From contig NZ_RYFV01000023.1 in NCBI RefSeq assembly GCF_004104015.1, positions 1 through 53,342 on the forward strand: a DNA stretch of 53,342 nucleotides, written 5' to 3'. The position numbers were made by a program, and so were the translations under genes. Shown in pieces: positions 26,708 through 35,394 of the stretch. Within the stretch, counting starts at the first letter, position 1, and each line of letters starts with the position of its first letter. This stretch comes from Actinomyces oricola. Its GTDB lineage: Bacteria; Actinomycetota; Actinomycetes; Actinomycetales; Actinomycetaceae. The notes beneath the pieces are model-generated. The model was not told where the DNA came from. It saw nothing but the letters and a program-made list of their open reading frames with translations, and searched no databases.

Positions 26708-27841
26708 ATGAGCACTCCAACCGCACCGCCTGTTTTCCGCACCGCCTCTGGTCAATACCTCACCCGGCCCCGCCGCGAGGAGCGTGGTGGGGCGCCAGTG
26801 GGCGAGTCGCCTCTGCCGAGATCCGCGCCCCGTTACCGGGTCATCGACGTATTGCGCGGCTTCGCCGTCTGCGGCATCCTCCTGGTCAACATCGGGGACA
26901 TTACGCATCTGGGTTGGGATGCGCCCGTGACGACTAATGCGCCCTCGACGGCGGCGGCGGCCCTCCACTACCTGGTCTCCACCCGGTTCGTGCCGATCTT
27001 CGCCTTCATGTTCGGGATGAGCCTGAAGTTCGTCGCCGACTCGGCGTCCAGGCGCGGTGCCTCGCCCTGGACAGTGGTGGGTAGGCGCCTAATCGCCTTG
27101 CTGGCGATCGGAGTGCTGCACTCCCTGGTGTACCCCGGCGAGGTGCTTAAGGTGTATGCCGTGGTCGGGCTCCTCGTGCTGCCGGTCGTGTTGAAGGCCC
27201 CGCGCTGGCTGGTGGCGGTGCTGGCGGTGACCGGGACCATCGCATCCTTCGCCTGGGTCGGCTCCAGCGTCATCAATGTTCCGCCGTTATTCCTCCTGGG
27301 CGCCGCCGCGGCCGCCTACGGCCTGCCCGCCCGCCTTGAGCATCCCGACCGCCGCCTGGTGCTGGCCACCGCCGCGGCGGCGGCATTGACAATCCCAGCC
27401 GTCTACGCGCAGACGTACGATATTGATGGCGACCCCAGGTACGGGTACTTCGGTGGTATTGCCGGTGGCGTGCAGGCCATGCTCTACATCTGCCTCATCG
27501 CGCTCGCCTGCTCCTCCCCGATCCGCAAACCCGTTATCGCCTTCTTCGAGCCTCTGGGGAAGATGGCGTTGACCTGTTACGTGAGTGCGAGCTTCATTGT
27601 GGCCGCCATTGGTTCGGCTTTGCATTGGGCGAGCAGCCGTGACCTCCGGCCGCTCTTGGCGGTAGCCGTCCTGGTGCTGGTCGTGCAGTCCGTGGTGGCG
27701 CGCCTGTGGCTGAGAGGCTTCCGCTACGGCCCCCTGGAGTGGGTGTGGAGGTGCCTGACCTGGTGGACACTGGTGGACCTTCGCCAAGGGGTCTGCCAGG
27801 AGCGTCACACGGACGCAATCCGGCCCCGAGAGGGCCGCTGA
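26708..27841 (+). CDS. DUF418-family membrane protein (YeiB-like)
   Basis: A 377-residue integral membrane protein with about nine or ten hydrophobic segments. YRVIDVLRGFAVCGILLVNIGD is the typical N-terminal motif of DUF418/YeiB proteins, and FVPIFAFMFGMSLKF and FEPLGKMALTCYVS are further family marks. These proteins resemble acyltransferase-3 membrane domains; their substrate is mostly unknown. It follows the two-component system on the same strand, 123 bases away, and may be its target. ATG 26708 is chosen; the open frame upstream lacks a ribosome binding site. Confidence 0.85.
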   Translation: MSTPTAPPVFRTASGQYLTRPRREERGGAPVGESPLPRSAPRYRVIDVLRGFAVCGILLVNIGDITHLGWDAPVTTNAPSTAAAALHYLVSTRFVPIFAFMFGMSLKFVADSASRRGASPWTVVGRRLIALLAIGVLHSLVYPGEVLKVYAVVGLLVLPVVLKAPRWLVAVLAVTGTIASFAWVGSSVINVPPLFLLGAAAAAYGLPARLEHPDRRLVLATAAAAALTIPAVYAQTYDIDGDPRYGYFGGIAGGVQAMLYICLIALACSSPIRKPVIAFFEPLGKMALTCYVSASFIVAAIGSALHWASSRDLRPLLAVAVLVLVVQSVVARLWLRGFRYGPLEWVWRCLTWWTLVDLRQGVCQERHTDAIRPREGR

Positions 27842-27993
27842 GCCCATACGCGTTGGCGCCCATCGCGCCCCGGTTCTCGCCAGCGGATCACGAGCCCGCA
27901 CGGCCGTGGCTGCTGGCGAGGTGGCGCCCGTGCGCGACTTGATGTGTTGCCGGCCCTGACCTGAAGTGCCCGGTGGCCCAACACTTTTGAACC

Positions 27994-28019
27994 GATCCGG
28001 CGCACGCAGCGTCCGGATC
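27994..28019 (+). terminator. Possible stem-loop before gluA
   Basis: GATCCGG (27994-28000) and CCGGATC (28013-28019) form a seven-base stem with a 12-base loop. It may end the DUF418 transcript or lie in the gluA leader. The rest of the 261-base gap shows nothing else clear. Confidence 0.3.
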
Positions 28020-28102
28020 CCCTGACCTCGCTGGCAGGACCGCGGTACCCCTGTGCCGCCGGACGCTCACCCCCTTCACCGCAACCCCTGCATGAGGACA
28101 CG

Positions 28103-28876
<774 letters not shown>

Positions 28877-28946
28877 GGGCCGGCCCCCACCTCCCACCAA
28901 TAATCCGCCGACGGCAACCAGCCAGGCACATGTGAAAGGACACCCC

Positions 28947-29312
28947 ATGACGACCCTCTCCCGTCGTTCCCTGCTCGGCGCCAGCGGCGCCCTGACCCTG
29001 GCCACCGTCCTGGCTGCCTGCGCCGACACCGGCGCGGACGGGCAGGCGGTCTCCTCCAACTCCCAGGACGCCGACTACGACGCCGTCATTAACTCCGGCC
29101 CCGTGGCCGGCGACGACGCAGTGGCGGCATCCACCTGGGCCTCGGCCATTAAACAGGCGGGCGTATTCAAGACCGGAGGTACCAAGACGAGCCAGATCTT
29201 CTCCCTGGAGGACCCCGCCAGCGGTCCGCGACCCGCCAAGAGGCCTCGGTGTCGCATTCGCCGCCCACCGGTAGCGGCGGGCGCTCAGGCGCCCAGGTCC
29301 CGGCGGCGGTAG
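28947..29312 (+). pseudogene. gluB: Truncated glutamate-binding lipoprotein gene (gluB fragment)
   Basis: The first 93 or so codons encode the start of a substrate-binding lipoprotein: SRRSLLGASGALTLATVLAAC is a signal peptide with twin arginine and a lipobox, and TGGTKTSQIFSLEDPASG is the usual beginning of the mature binding domain. A complete protein would have roughly 280-300 residues and continue with GFDAG. Instead the frame turns at about 29225 into a short Arg/Pro-rich tail of unrelated sequence. The next genes are convergent and unrelated; gluC and gluD are missing. The ribosome binding site AAAGGA is intact. A deletion or replacement after position 29225 is the simplest reading. Confidence 0.75.
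29279..29294. terminator. Stem-loop at the ends of gluB fragment and ABC permease
   Basis: GGGCGC and GCGCCC pair around TCAG, overlapping the stop codon of the minus-strand permease. A second stem, CGCCGC (29259-29264) with GCGGCG (29274-29279), lies beside it. Both could act as terminators in either direction. Confidence 0.35.
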
Positions 29313-30922
29313 GCCAGCAGTCCGATGGCTGCGCCCGTCACACCCACCGCCGCCTGGACCGCCAGCGGCCTCCAGCCCATTGGGCCGACCACGTCAAGGT
29401 GGTGGCCAATGACACTGAGGTCCCGCGCCCAGGCGGGCAGCTCGACGAGCCCGCCGAGGAACCGGGCGAAGCCGCTCCAGGCCACTACCGCCCACGCCAG
29501 CGGCACCCACCGTGGGGCCGAGCCCACCAGGACCAGGGCTATCCCGACCGCCGCGAGCATCCCCGGCAGCTGGCTGACCGTGTAGACAACAGCACGCCCC
29601 ACCGCATGGTCCTCGGTGATCTGCCCCGCCGTCGCCGCCGCGAACGCCCCGCCCGAGACGAGCAGGAGGACCACCCCCTCAACCACCGCGGCACCGGCCT
29701 GCACCACGAAGATCCGGGAGCGGGAGGTCCCCACCGCGACCTCCGCCTCCACCAGCCCCCGACGCTCCGCCTCCGCTAAAGAACCGGCCCGATCCACTGC
29801 CGCCGTCACCACAAGCAGGACGGTGAGAACGGTCAGCAGGTCCATGAACTGCACCACCGGGCTGCCCGACGCCATCGCGTCCACCATCTGCGCCGTCGGC
29901 GACCCCGGCTTGAGCAGATCCGTAATGCTGCCGGCCATGGTGCCCAAGAGCGCAGAGACGCACGCCACCGCCACCGCCCAACCCACCACGGGATGCAGGC
30001 ACAGGCGCGCCAACAGGTCAGCGCGCCCGTGGACCCGCCACCGGCGCCAACTCACGGAGCGGTCCGGGAGATAGCCGCCCAGGTACTCCCGGCGCGCGTA
30101 GAGCACCCCCGCCACCACGATCAGCACCAGACAGCAGACAGCGCACCCCATGACAGGAGCCACCCGGTCGTGGGTATACGGCTCCACCAGGTCCCGCCAG
30201 GCCAGGGGGCTGAACCACCGCACCCAGGACGCGTCAGCCTCATCGGCCACCACCCGCAGCACGAAGGCGGCCCCGAGGACTCCCAGGGACAGGCCCCGCG
30301 CGCCGACCGTACTGCGGGCCAGCTGGCTCGCCACCGCGGACACTCCCATGAAGGCCCAGCCCACCACCGCCACCGTGCCCGCCAGCGCCCACGCCCCGGA
30401 GACAGTCAACTCCTCCACCCGCACGATCAAGAGGGTCATGACGGCGCCCACGCCGAGCGCGTGCAGGGCCACCGCCCCGGACACCACCAGGACAGGGGCC
30501 AAAAAGGGCACCCACCGTCCCGCGCCCGCGCCCCGAAGCCCCTCCACCAGGCCCTCGTCCTCATCGGCCCGCAGCATTCGGCAGGTCAGGAGCACGGCCA
30601 TGAGACCGGTGCACACCAGCAGGTGGCTGCCAATCTCCCACTGGGCGAGCTGCCCGATCCTCCCGGGCAGCGGCAGGACCCCGTAGAGCAGGCGGGTGCC
30701 GGGGTTCTGCCGCACGGCCGCAATGAGCGCGGTCCGTGAATCCAGCGACGGGTAAACGCTCTTGTAGCTCGGTGTCATGGCCGCCAGCGCCCACAGGGGC
30801 AACACCCAGGCGGGCACCTGCAGGCGCAGCCGCCACAGCATCAGGCGCACCGCCCGCCCCAGCCCGCGCAACCCCGACCCGCGCAACCCCGACCCGCGCG
30901 GCCCCAGTCCGGCGCCCCTCAT
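29285..30922 (-). CDS. ABC-2-type exporter permease (polyketide/antibiotic exporter style)
   Basis: A 545-residue integral membrane protein with about twelve hydrophobic segments in two similar halves. This resembles the large fused permeases of actinobacterial ABC exporters linked to antibiotic or polyketide resistance (for example tetronasin-type). Conserved-looking parts are WEIGSHLLVCTGLMAVLLTCRMLRADEDEG and the second-half REERG-like AEAERRGLVEAEVAVGTSR. The N-terminus has an imperfect tandem repeat GSGLRGSGLRG, encoded by two 15-base units. The start overlaps the ATPase stop (ATGA), so both are co-translated. The substrate is unknown; a drug or lipid exporter is likely by family. Confidence 0.8.
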   Translation of the reverse strand: MRGAGLGPRGSGLRGSGLRGLGRAVRLMLWRLRLQVPAWVLPLWALAAMTPSYKSVYPSLDSRTALIAAVRQNPGTRLLYGVLPLPGRIGQLAQWEIGSHLLVCTGLMAVLLTCRMLRADEDEGLVEGLRGAGAGRWVPFLAPVLVVSGAVALHALGVGAVMTLLIVRVEELTVSGAWALAGTVAVVGWAFMGVSAVASQLARSTVGARGLSLGVLGAAFVLRVVADEADASWVRWFSPLAWRDLVEPYTHDRVAPVMGCAVCCLVLIVVAGVLYARREYLGGYLPDRSVSWRRWRVHGRADLLARLCLHPVVGWAVAVACVSALLGTMAGSITDLLKPGSPTAQMVDAMASGSPVVQFMDLLTVLTVLLVVTAAVDRAGSLAEAERRGLVEAEVAVGTSRSRIFVVQAGAAVVEGVVLLLVSGGAFAAATAGQITEDHAVGRAVVYTVSQLPGMLAAVGIALVLVGSAPRWVPLAWAVVAWSGFARFLGGLVELPAWARDLSVIGHHLDVVGPMGWRPLAVQAAVGVTGAAIGLLAYRRRDLGA

Positions 30923-31833
30923 CGAACGTCCTCATAGTGGCGCAGGAACAGGTCCTCCAGGCTCGCGGGCCCACAGACCACGTCCGTGACCCGGTGCTCG
31001 GCAACCACGCCCAGGACCGCGGGCACCTGATCTGAAGCGACCTGCAGAGTCAACCGGTCCCCGTCCTCCTCAGGCGCGGCGCCCAGGGCCGCCAGCGCGG
31101 CGGCCAGCGACGCCAGCCGCCCGGGGGCGGCGCGCAGCCCAATGCGAGTGGCCGCCAGGGATTGCAGATGCTCCAGGTCACCGTCCTCCACCACGCGCCC
31201 GTCCTTGACAATAGTCACCGCCGAGCACAGGTGCTGCACCTCGGCCAGGATGTGACTGGAAAGCAGGACAGTGCGCCCCGCGCTCGCGGCTGCGGCGACC
31301 TCCTCGGCGAAGACCCGCTCCATGAGCGGGTCGAGTCCAGAGGTCGGCTCGTCGAGGATGAGCAGACGGGTGGGCGCGGCCAGGGCGGCTATGAGTGCGA
31401 CCTTCTGCCGGTTGCCCTTGGAGTAGGTGCGCACCTTCTTCGACGGATCCAACTCGAAGCGCTCGATGAGCCTGTCCTCCCGGGCGCTGTCGCGCCTGCC
31501 GCGCAGGCCGGCGAGGGCGTCAAGGACCTGGCCGCCCGTCAGGTTCGGCCACAGGGCCACATCGCCGGGCACGTAGGACACCTCCCGGTTAATGGCCGAG
31601 GCCTCGTGCGCCGGGATGCGGTCCAGGACGTGCACTTGGCCGGCGTCGGGCCGGTACAGGCCCAGGAGGATCCGGATGGTGGTGGACTTGCCGGCTCCGT
31701 TGGGGCCAAGGAAGCCGTGGATGGATCCTGTGGCCACGGCGAGGTCGAGTCCGTTGAGGGCGGTGGTGCGCCCGAAGCGCTTGACCAGGCCCCGGGCCCG
31801 GATCGCTGGGGCGGAGTCGTCGCGCGCCCTCAT
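30919..31833 (-). CDS. ABC-2 exporter ATP-binding protein
   Basis: A 304-residue ATPase. Walker A is GPNGAGKSTTIRILLGL, the signature YSKGNRQKVALIAALA, and Walker B LLILDEPTSGLDP; the switch is LLSSHILAEV. The signature reads YSKGNRQK instead of LSGGQ, which is usual in this drug-export type. The C-terminal 90 residues form the regulatory part of DrrA-like ATPases. The start ATG 31833 overlaps the MerR gene stop and is behind AGGAGGTCCGGCT, a strong site. The upstream extension of the frame runs antiparallel through the regulator gene and is rejected. Confidence 0.9.
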   Translation of the reverse strand: MRARDDSAPAIRARGLVKRFGRTTALNGLDLAVATGSIHGFLGPNGAGKSTTIRILLGLYRPDAGQVHVLDRIPAHEASAINREVSYVPGDVALWPNLTGGQVLDALAGLRGRRDSAREDRLIERFELDPSKKVRTYSKGNRQKVALIAALAAPTRLLILDEPTSGLDPLMERVFAEEVAAAASAGRTVLLSSHILAEVQHLCSAVTIVKDGRVVEDGDLEHLQSLAATRIGLRAAPGRLASLAAALAALGAAPEEDGDRLTLQVASDQVPAVLGVVAEHRVTDVVCGPASLEDLFLRHYEDVR

Positions 31834-32684
31834 AGCCGGACCTCCTGCGTCCCCGCTGAGCGGCGGATCGCGGCCGCCAGCGGGGGATCGTCGAGGATGA
31901 GCTCCAGCAGGTGGGCCACGAAGACCCGTTGAGAATCGTCGGAGTAGGCGACCTCGGCGAGGCGTCCCAGCAGAGCCCACAGGGCCTTCCCGGAGTGGCC
32001 GGTGGGAAGGTCCCGCGCCACGGCTAAGACGTGCTCCTGGTGACGCACCAGCAGGGACCAGGTGCGCTCGGCCAGGGCGCGGGCCTGCCGGTCGCGCTCG
32101 TCGGCGGGCAGGCCGGGCAGGGCGGTGAAGGCCGCCACCTGGCCGGCCGCCAGGTCCAGGTCATTGTGGTCGAGGGCGGCGATGAAGGCCTCCACGCTGG
32201 GAGGGATGAGGCGGAGGGCCGCCAGGACCTGTACCAGTTGGTGCTCGACGTCGAGGCCGCGGGTGCTGCCCCCGGCGGCCAGCACCCGTTCCCGGAGGGC
32301 GTCGTAGAAGCCCGCCAGGCGGGTCGGCAGGGGTGAGAGCGGCCCGCCGTCCTCGACTTGGGCAATGAGCTGCTCGATCCTGGTCGCCTGCTTACCCAGG
32401 CGCTGCTGCTCGGCGCGAATGGAGGCGTGGGTGGCGCTCAGGTCCGCCAGGATCTGCTGGCGGTCGTCCCCCGAGGCGTCGGCCTTCAGGAGGGCGGCGA
32501 CCTGGCCCAGGCTCAGGCCGGTGCCGACCAGCCAGCGGATGCGCAGGAGGCGGGCGAGGTGCTCAATGCCGTAGTCGCGCCGGCCCCGGACCGTGGGCGG
32601 CACGGGCAGCAGCCCGAGCTGGTGGTAGTGGCGGATGGTCCGCGGAGTGGTGGACGCCGCCTCGGCGATCTCCCTGGTGCGCAT
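31830..32684 (-). CDS. MerR-family transcriptional regulator
   Basis: A 284-residue regulator. Residues 1-70 form the MerR winged helix: TREIAEAASTTPRTIRHYHQ, then GLLPVPPTVRGRRDYG and LLRIRWLVGTGLSLGQVAAL. A coiled coil follows (residues 75-120), and the remaining 160 residues are an unassigned effector domain, as found in MerR regulators of multidrug exporters. It is the first gene of the operon with the ABC-2 ATPase and permease and most likely controls it and the divergent ATP-grasp gene. The promoter has the 19-base spacer typical of MerR control. Confidence 0.9.
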   Translation of the reverse strand: MRTREIAEAASTTPRTIRHYHQLGLLPVPPTVRGRRDYGIEHLARLLRIRWLVGTGLSLGQVAALLKADASGDDRQQILADLSATHASIRAEQQRLGKQATRIEQLIAQVEDGGPLSPLPTRLAGFYDALRERVLAAGGSTRGLDVEHQLVQVLAALRLIPPSVEAFIAALDHNDLDLAAGQVAAFTALPGLPADERDRQARALAERTWSLLVRHQEHVLAVARDLPTGHSGKALWALLGRLAEVAYSDDSQRVFVAHLLELILDDPPLAAAIRRSAGTQEVRL

Positions 32685-32721
32685 GGGCCCATCCCACCAG
32701 GTGACGTTGCGTCACCGTCAA
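32685..32721 (-). promoter_or_regulatory. MerR-type promoter: 19-bp spacer with central dyad
   Basis: On the minus strand TTGACG (32721-32716), a 19-base spacer and TGGGAT (32696-32691) precede ATG 32684 by six bases. The perfect inverted repeat GGTGACG-TTG-CGTCACC (32700-32716) fills the spacer. MerR regulators act on just such over-long spacers. The -10 is a weak match. Confidence 0.6.
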
Positions 32722-32773
32722 CCGCCGTCGGCAGGCCGGCGGGCGGCCACGGTCCACCATCCGACGCAGGAGC

Positions 32774-32785
32774 TAGGATCCCGCC
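32774..32785 (+). promoter_or_regulatory. Probable leaderless promoter of the ATP-grasp gene (-10 TAGGAT)
   Basis: TAGGAT at 32774-32779 is six bases before ATG 32786, with no ribosome binding site. The MerR dyad at 32700-32716 lies about 60 bases upstream. Confidence 0.45.
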
Positions 32786-33994
32786 ATGGTCCGCGACCGG
32801 GTGCTGCTGTCCGAGGGGGCGAGCCTGACCGCCCGGGAGACCGTGACGGTGCTCGGCTCCTGCGGGGTCGACGTGGAGGTGGCCTCCCCGGTGGGCTGGC
32901 CGCTGGCCTCCTTCAGCACCTGGTGCCGGGCGGTGCGCCGGGTCCCGGCCCCGGGCTCCAGCCCTGTGGGGTATCTGCGGGCCCTCGACGCCCTGCTGGC
33001 CACGGGCAGGTACCGGGCGCTGCTGGCCACGCACGAGCAGGCGTGGCTGCTCGCGGCGGGCAGGAGGTACCTGCCCCACGCCTCCGGGCGGCTGGCCGTG
33101 GCCGGGGCAGAGGCCTTCGCCCAGGTGCAGTCCAAGACCGCCTTCGCCAGGGTGTGCGACGAGCTCGGCGTCCCCCAACCGGCCTGGCACGAGGTCCGTG
33201 GCGAGGCAGACCTGGACCGGGTGGGGTACCCGGTGTGGGTCAAGGCCGCCTACTCGACCGCCGGTCGCGGCGTGCGCCGGGCCAGGACGCGTGCCGAGGC
33301 GGTCGCGGCGTGGCATTGCCTGGGGGCCGGCGGCGCCCCGGTCATGGTGCAGGCGCCCGTGGCCGGCGCCTACCGGCAGGTGGCCGCCCTGTTCGACCAC
33401 GGTCGGCTCGTCGCGGTCGCGTGCAGCCAGCGCATCGGCACCGGTGTGGGAGGGTCCGCGGCGGCGCGCCTGTCGGTGAGCGACCCGGCCGCGGTCGAGG
33501 CCGTCACCCGGATCGGCCGACGACTGTCCTGGCACGGCGGCCTCACCTGCGACTACTTCACCGGCTCCACCGGTCGGCCCCGGTTCATCGAGTGCAACCC
33601 GCGCACCACGGAGCCCGGCAACGCCGCCGCCTCCGGGGTCAACCTGCCGCTGCTGACCATGGCCTTGGCCACCGGGGGGCCGCTTCCCCGCCGGGTGCTG
33701 ATCGCTCGGCCCGGGGTCCGCACCCGCTCGACCATGGCCCTCGCACTGGGGGCGGCCCAGCGGCAGGGGAGGCGCCGGGCGGTGCTGGGCGCGCTGGGCC
33801 GCGCCCTGGGCGCGGGCCCGCCCCTCGCGGGCAGCCGTGAGGTCCTCACCCCGGTCCGCGACCCGCTGAGCCTCCTGCCGACCGCGGCCGTCGTGGGCGC
33901 CCTCCTGGTGCGGCCCCGCGCCGTGGAGGCCCTGGCAGGGGGCGCCGTCAGCGCCTACGAGGTGACTGACCGCACCATTGCCCGCCTGGGCTGA
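32786..33994 (+). CDS. ATP-grasp domain protein
   Basis: A 402-residue soluble protein with an ATP-grasp ligase fold. The central VQSKTAFARVCDELGVPQP, the lysine strand GYPVWVKAAYSTAGRGVRRA, and the metal-binding RFIECNPRTTEPGN are characteristic. Such enzymes join a carboxylate to an amine or thiol through an acyl phosphate; related genes occur in carbamoyl-phosphate/biotin-type enzymes and in peptide natural-product pathways. I do not recognise the substrate. It is divergent from the MerR-ABC operon, with only 101 bases between them. A joint role in making or handling a compound that the exporter moves is possible but not shown. Confidence 0.75.
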   Translation: MVRDRVLLSEGASLTARETVTVLGSCGVDVEVASPVGWPLASFSTWCRAVRRVPAPGSSPVGYLRALDALLATGRYRALLATHEQAWLLAAGRRYLPHASGRLAVAGAEAFAQVQSKTAFARVCDELGVPQPAWHEVRGEADLDRVGYPVWVKAAYSTAGRGVRRARTRAEAVAAWHCLGAGGAPVMVQAPVAGAYRQVAALFDHGRLVAVACSQRIGTGVGGSAAARLSVSDPAAVEAVTRIGRRLSWHGGLTCDYFTGSTGRPRFIECNPRTTEPGNAAASGVNLPLLTMALATGGPLPRRVLIARPGVRTRSTMALALGAAQRQGRRRAVLGALGRALGAGPPLAGSREVLTPVRDPLSLLPTAAVVGALLVRPRAVEALAGGAVSAYEVTDRTIARLG

Positions 33995-33995
33995 G

Positions 33996-34019
33996 CCGGG
34001 CCCGCGCCCGCGGGCCCGG
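33996..34019 (+). terminator. Strong palindrome after the ATP-grasp gene
   Basis: CCGGGCCCGCG and CGCGGGCCCGG are exact reverse complements separated by CC, starting two bases after the TGA stop. Effectively a ten-pair stem with a small loop; no U-tract. Confidence 0.55.
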
Positions 34020-34307
34020 GGCACATTGCGTCGCTCAGGAGGGCGACCGCACACCCCGGCCCGCCCTCGCCCGCGCCCCCGGGAGGTGGCGGTAGGCGGA
34101 ACGGACGCCATCGAAGTTTCTTTCCCCCGCCCGGGCCCCCGGGAGGTGGCGGGGACTGGTCACCTCGGATGCTGAACGTGGCCAGGGCGGTAGACGACGC
34201 GGGCGGGGCCCGCGCGCCCGATACCCGACCCGGATTCGGACCTGCCGGTAGGGCCGACTACCCTGGGACCCGGCACGAGACACCAACCCCGGCGGGAGGG
34301 CATAACC
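34020..34307. other. Intergenic region upstream of pheS
   Basis: No gene is seen. An 18-base direct repeat GCCCCCGGGAGGTGGCGG occurs at 34075-34092 and 34135-34152. A promoter candidate TTCGGA (34235), 18 bases, TACCCT (34259-34264) would start the pheST transcript near 34271. No T-box or Phe-rich leader peptide was recognised. Confidence 0.45.
34075..34152. repeat. 18-base direct repeat, 60 bases apart
   Basis: GCCCCCGGGAGGTGGCGG is identical at 34075-34092 and 34135-34152. The intervening sequence holds a short AT-rich patch (AAGTTTCTTT). Confidence 0.8.
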
Positions 34308-35393
34308 ATGACTGACGCACCCGGCGCGCTCTCACCCCTGGACGAGGTGGGCATTAACGATCTTGTCGAGGAGGCCCTGGCGGCTGTGGCCGCCGCTGAC
34401 TCCCTGGCCGCCCTGAAGGAAGCGCGCCTGGCCTACACCGGCGACTCCTCTGTCCTGGCCCTGACCAACCGGGGCATTGGCAGGCTGGACAAGGCGGATA
34501 AGCCGACGGCCGGCCGGCTCCTGGGCGGGGCCCGGGGCCGTATTAACACCGCCCTGGCCGCCCGCCAGGAGGTCCTGGAGGCCGCTGCCGAGGAGCAGAT
34601 GCTGCGCACTGAGGCGGTGGACGTCACGGTTCCCACCGACCGCACCGCCGGCGGCGCCCGGCACCCCCTGGACCTGCTCGTCGAGGAGATCTCCGACTTC
34701 TTCATCGCCATGGGCTGGTCCATCGCCGAGGGGCCCGAACTCGAGCACGAGTGGTACGACTTCGACGCCCTCAACTTCGACGCCGACCACCCCGCCCGCC
34801 AGATGCAGGACACCTTCTACATCCAGGGCGAATCGGTCGGTGCCGCCAGCGGCGAGCCCGCAAACCTGGTCCTGCGCACCCACACCTCCCCGGTTCAGGC
34901 CCGCGCCATGCTCGCGGCCGACCCGCCCCTGTACGTGGCCTGCCCCGGCAAGGTTTTCCGCTCCGATGAGCTCGACCAGACCCATACCCCCGTCTTCCAC
35001 CAGGTTGAGGGCCTGGCGGTCGACAAGGGCCTGACCATGGCCCATCTCAAGGGCACCCTCAACCACTTCGCCCGGGCCATGTTCGGCCCCGAGGCGCGCG
35101 TGCGCCTGCGCCCCTCCTTCTTCCCCTTCACCGAACCGAGCGCCGAGATGGACCTGTGGTTCCCCCTGAAGAAGGGCGGCCCCGGGTGGATCGAATGGGG
35201 CGGCTGCGGCATGGTCAACCCCAATGTCCTCATCGCCTGCGGCATTGATCCCGATGAGTACACCGGATTCGCCTTCGGCATGGGCCTGGAACGCACCCTC
35301 ATGCTGCGTCACGGCATCGCCAGCATGCACGACATTGTCGAGGGCGACATCCGCTTCTCCCAGCAGTTCGGCACGACCGGAAAGGGCCACTGA
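34308..35393 (+). CDS. pheS: Phenylalanyl-tRNA synthetase alpha subunit
   Basis: The 361-residue catalytic subunit of the (alpha-beta)2 synthetase, class II. The N-terminal coiled coil covers about 1-90. Motif 2 is seen in VFRSDELDQTHTPVFHQVEG and motif 3 in AFGMGLERTLMLRHGI; the phenylalanine pocket includes GGCGMVNPNVL. GGCGGGAGGG precedes the ATG. pheT follows one base after the stop codon, so the two are coupled. Confidence 0.97.
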   Translation: MTDAPGALSPLDEVGINDLVEEALAAVAAADSLAALKEARLAYTGDSSVLALTNRGIGRLDKADKPTAGRLLGGARGRINTALAARQEVLEAAAEEQMLRTEAVDVTVPTDRTAGGARHPLDLLVEEISDFFIAMGWSIAEGPELEHEWYDFDALNFDADHPARQMQDTFYIQGESVGAASGEPANLVLRTHTSPVQARAMLAADPPLYVACPGKVFRSDELDQTHTPVFHQVEGLAVDKGLTMAHLKGTLNHFARAMFGPEARVRLRPSFFPFTEPSAEMDLWFPLKKGGPGWIEWGGCGMVNPNVLIACGIDPDEYTGFAFGMGLERTLMLRHGIASMHDIVEGDIRFSQQFGTTGKGH

Positions 35394-35394
35394 C

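Noticed and set aside
31834-31980. N-terminal extension of the ABC-2 ATPase
   Set aside because: It is antisense-like Arg/Pro-rich sequence over the end of the MerR gene; ATG 31833 has a strong AGGAGG site and ATGA coupling.
34020-34307. T-box or Phe leader peptide upstream of pheS
   Set aside because: No T-box sequence, no anti-terminator pair and no short Phe-rich frame were found.
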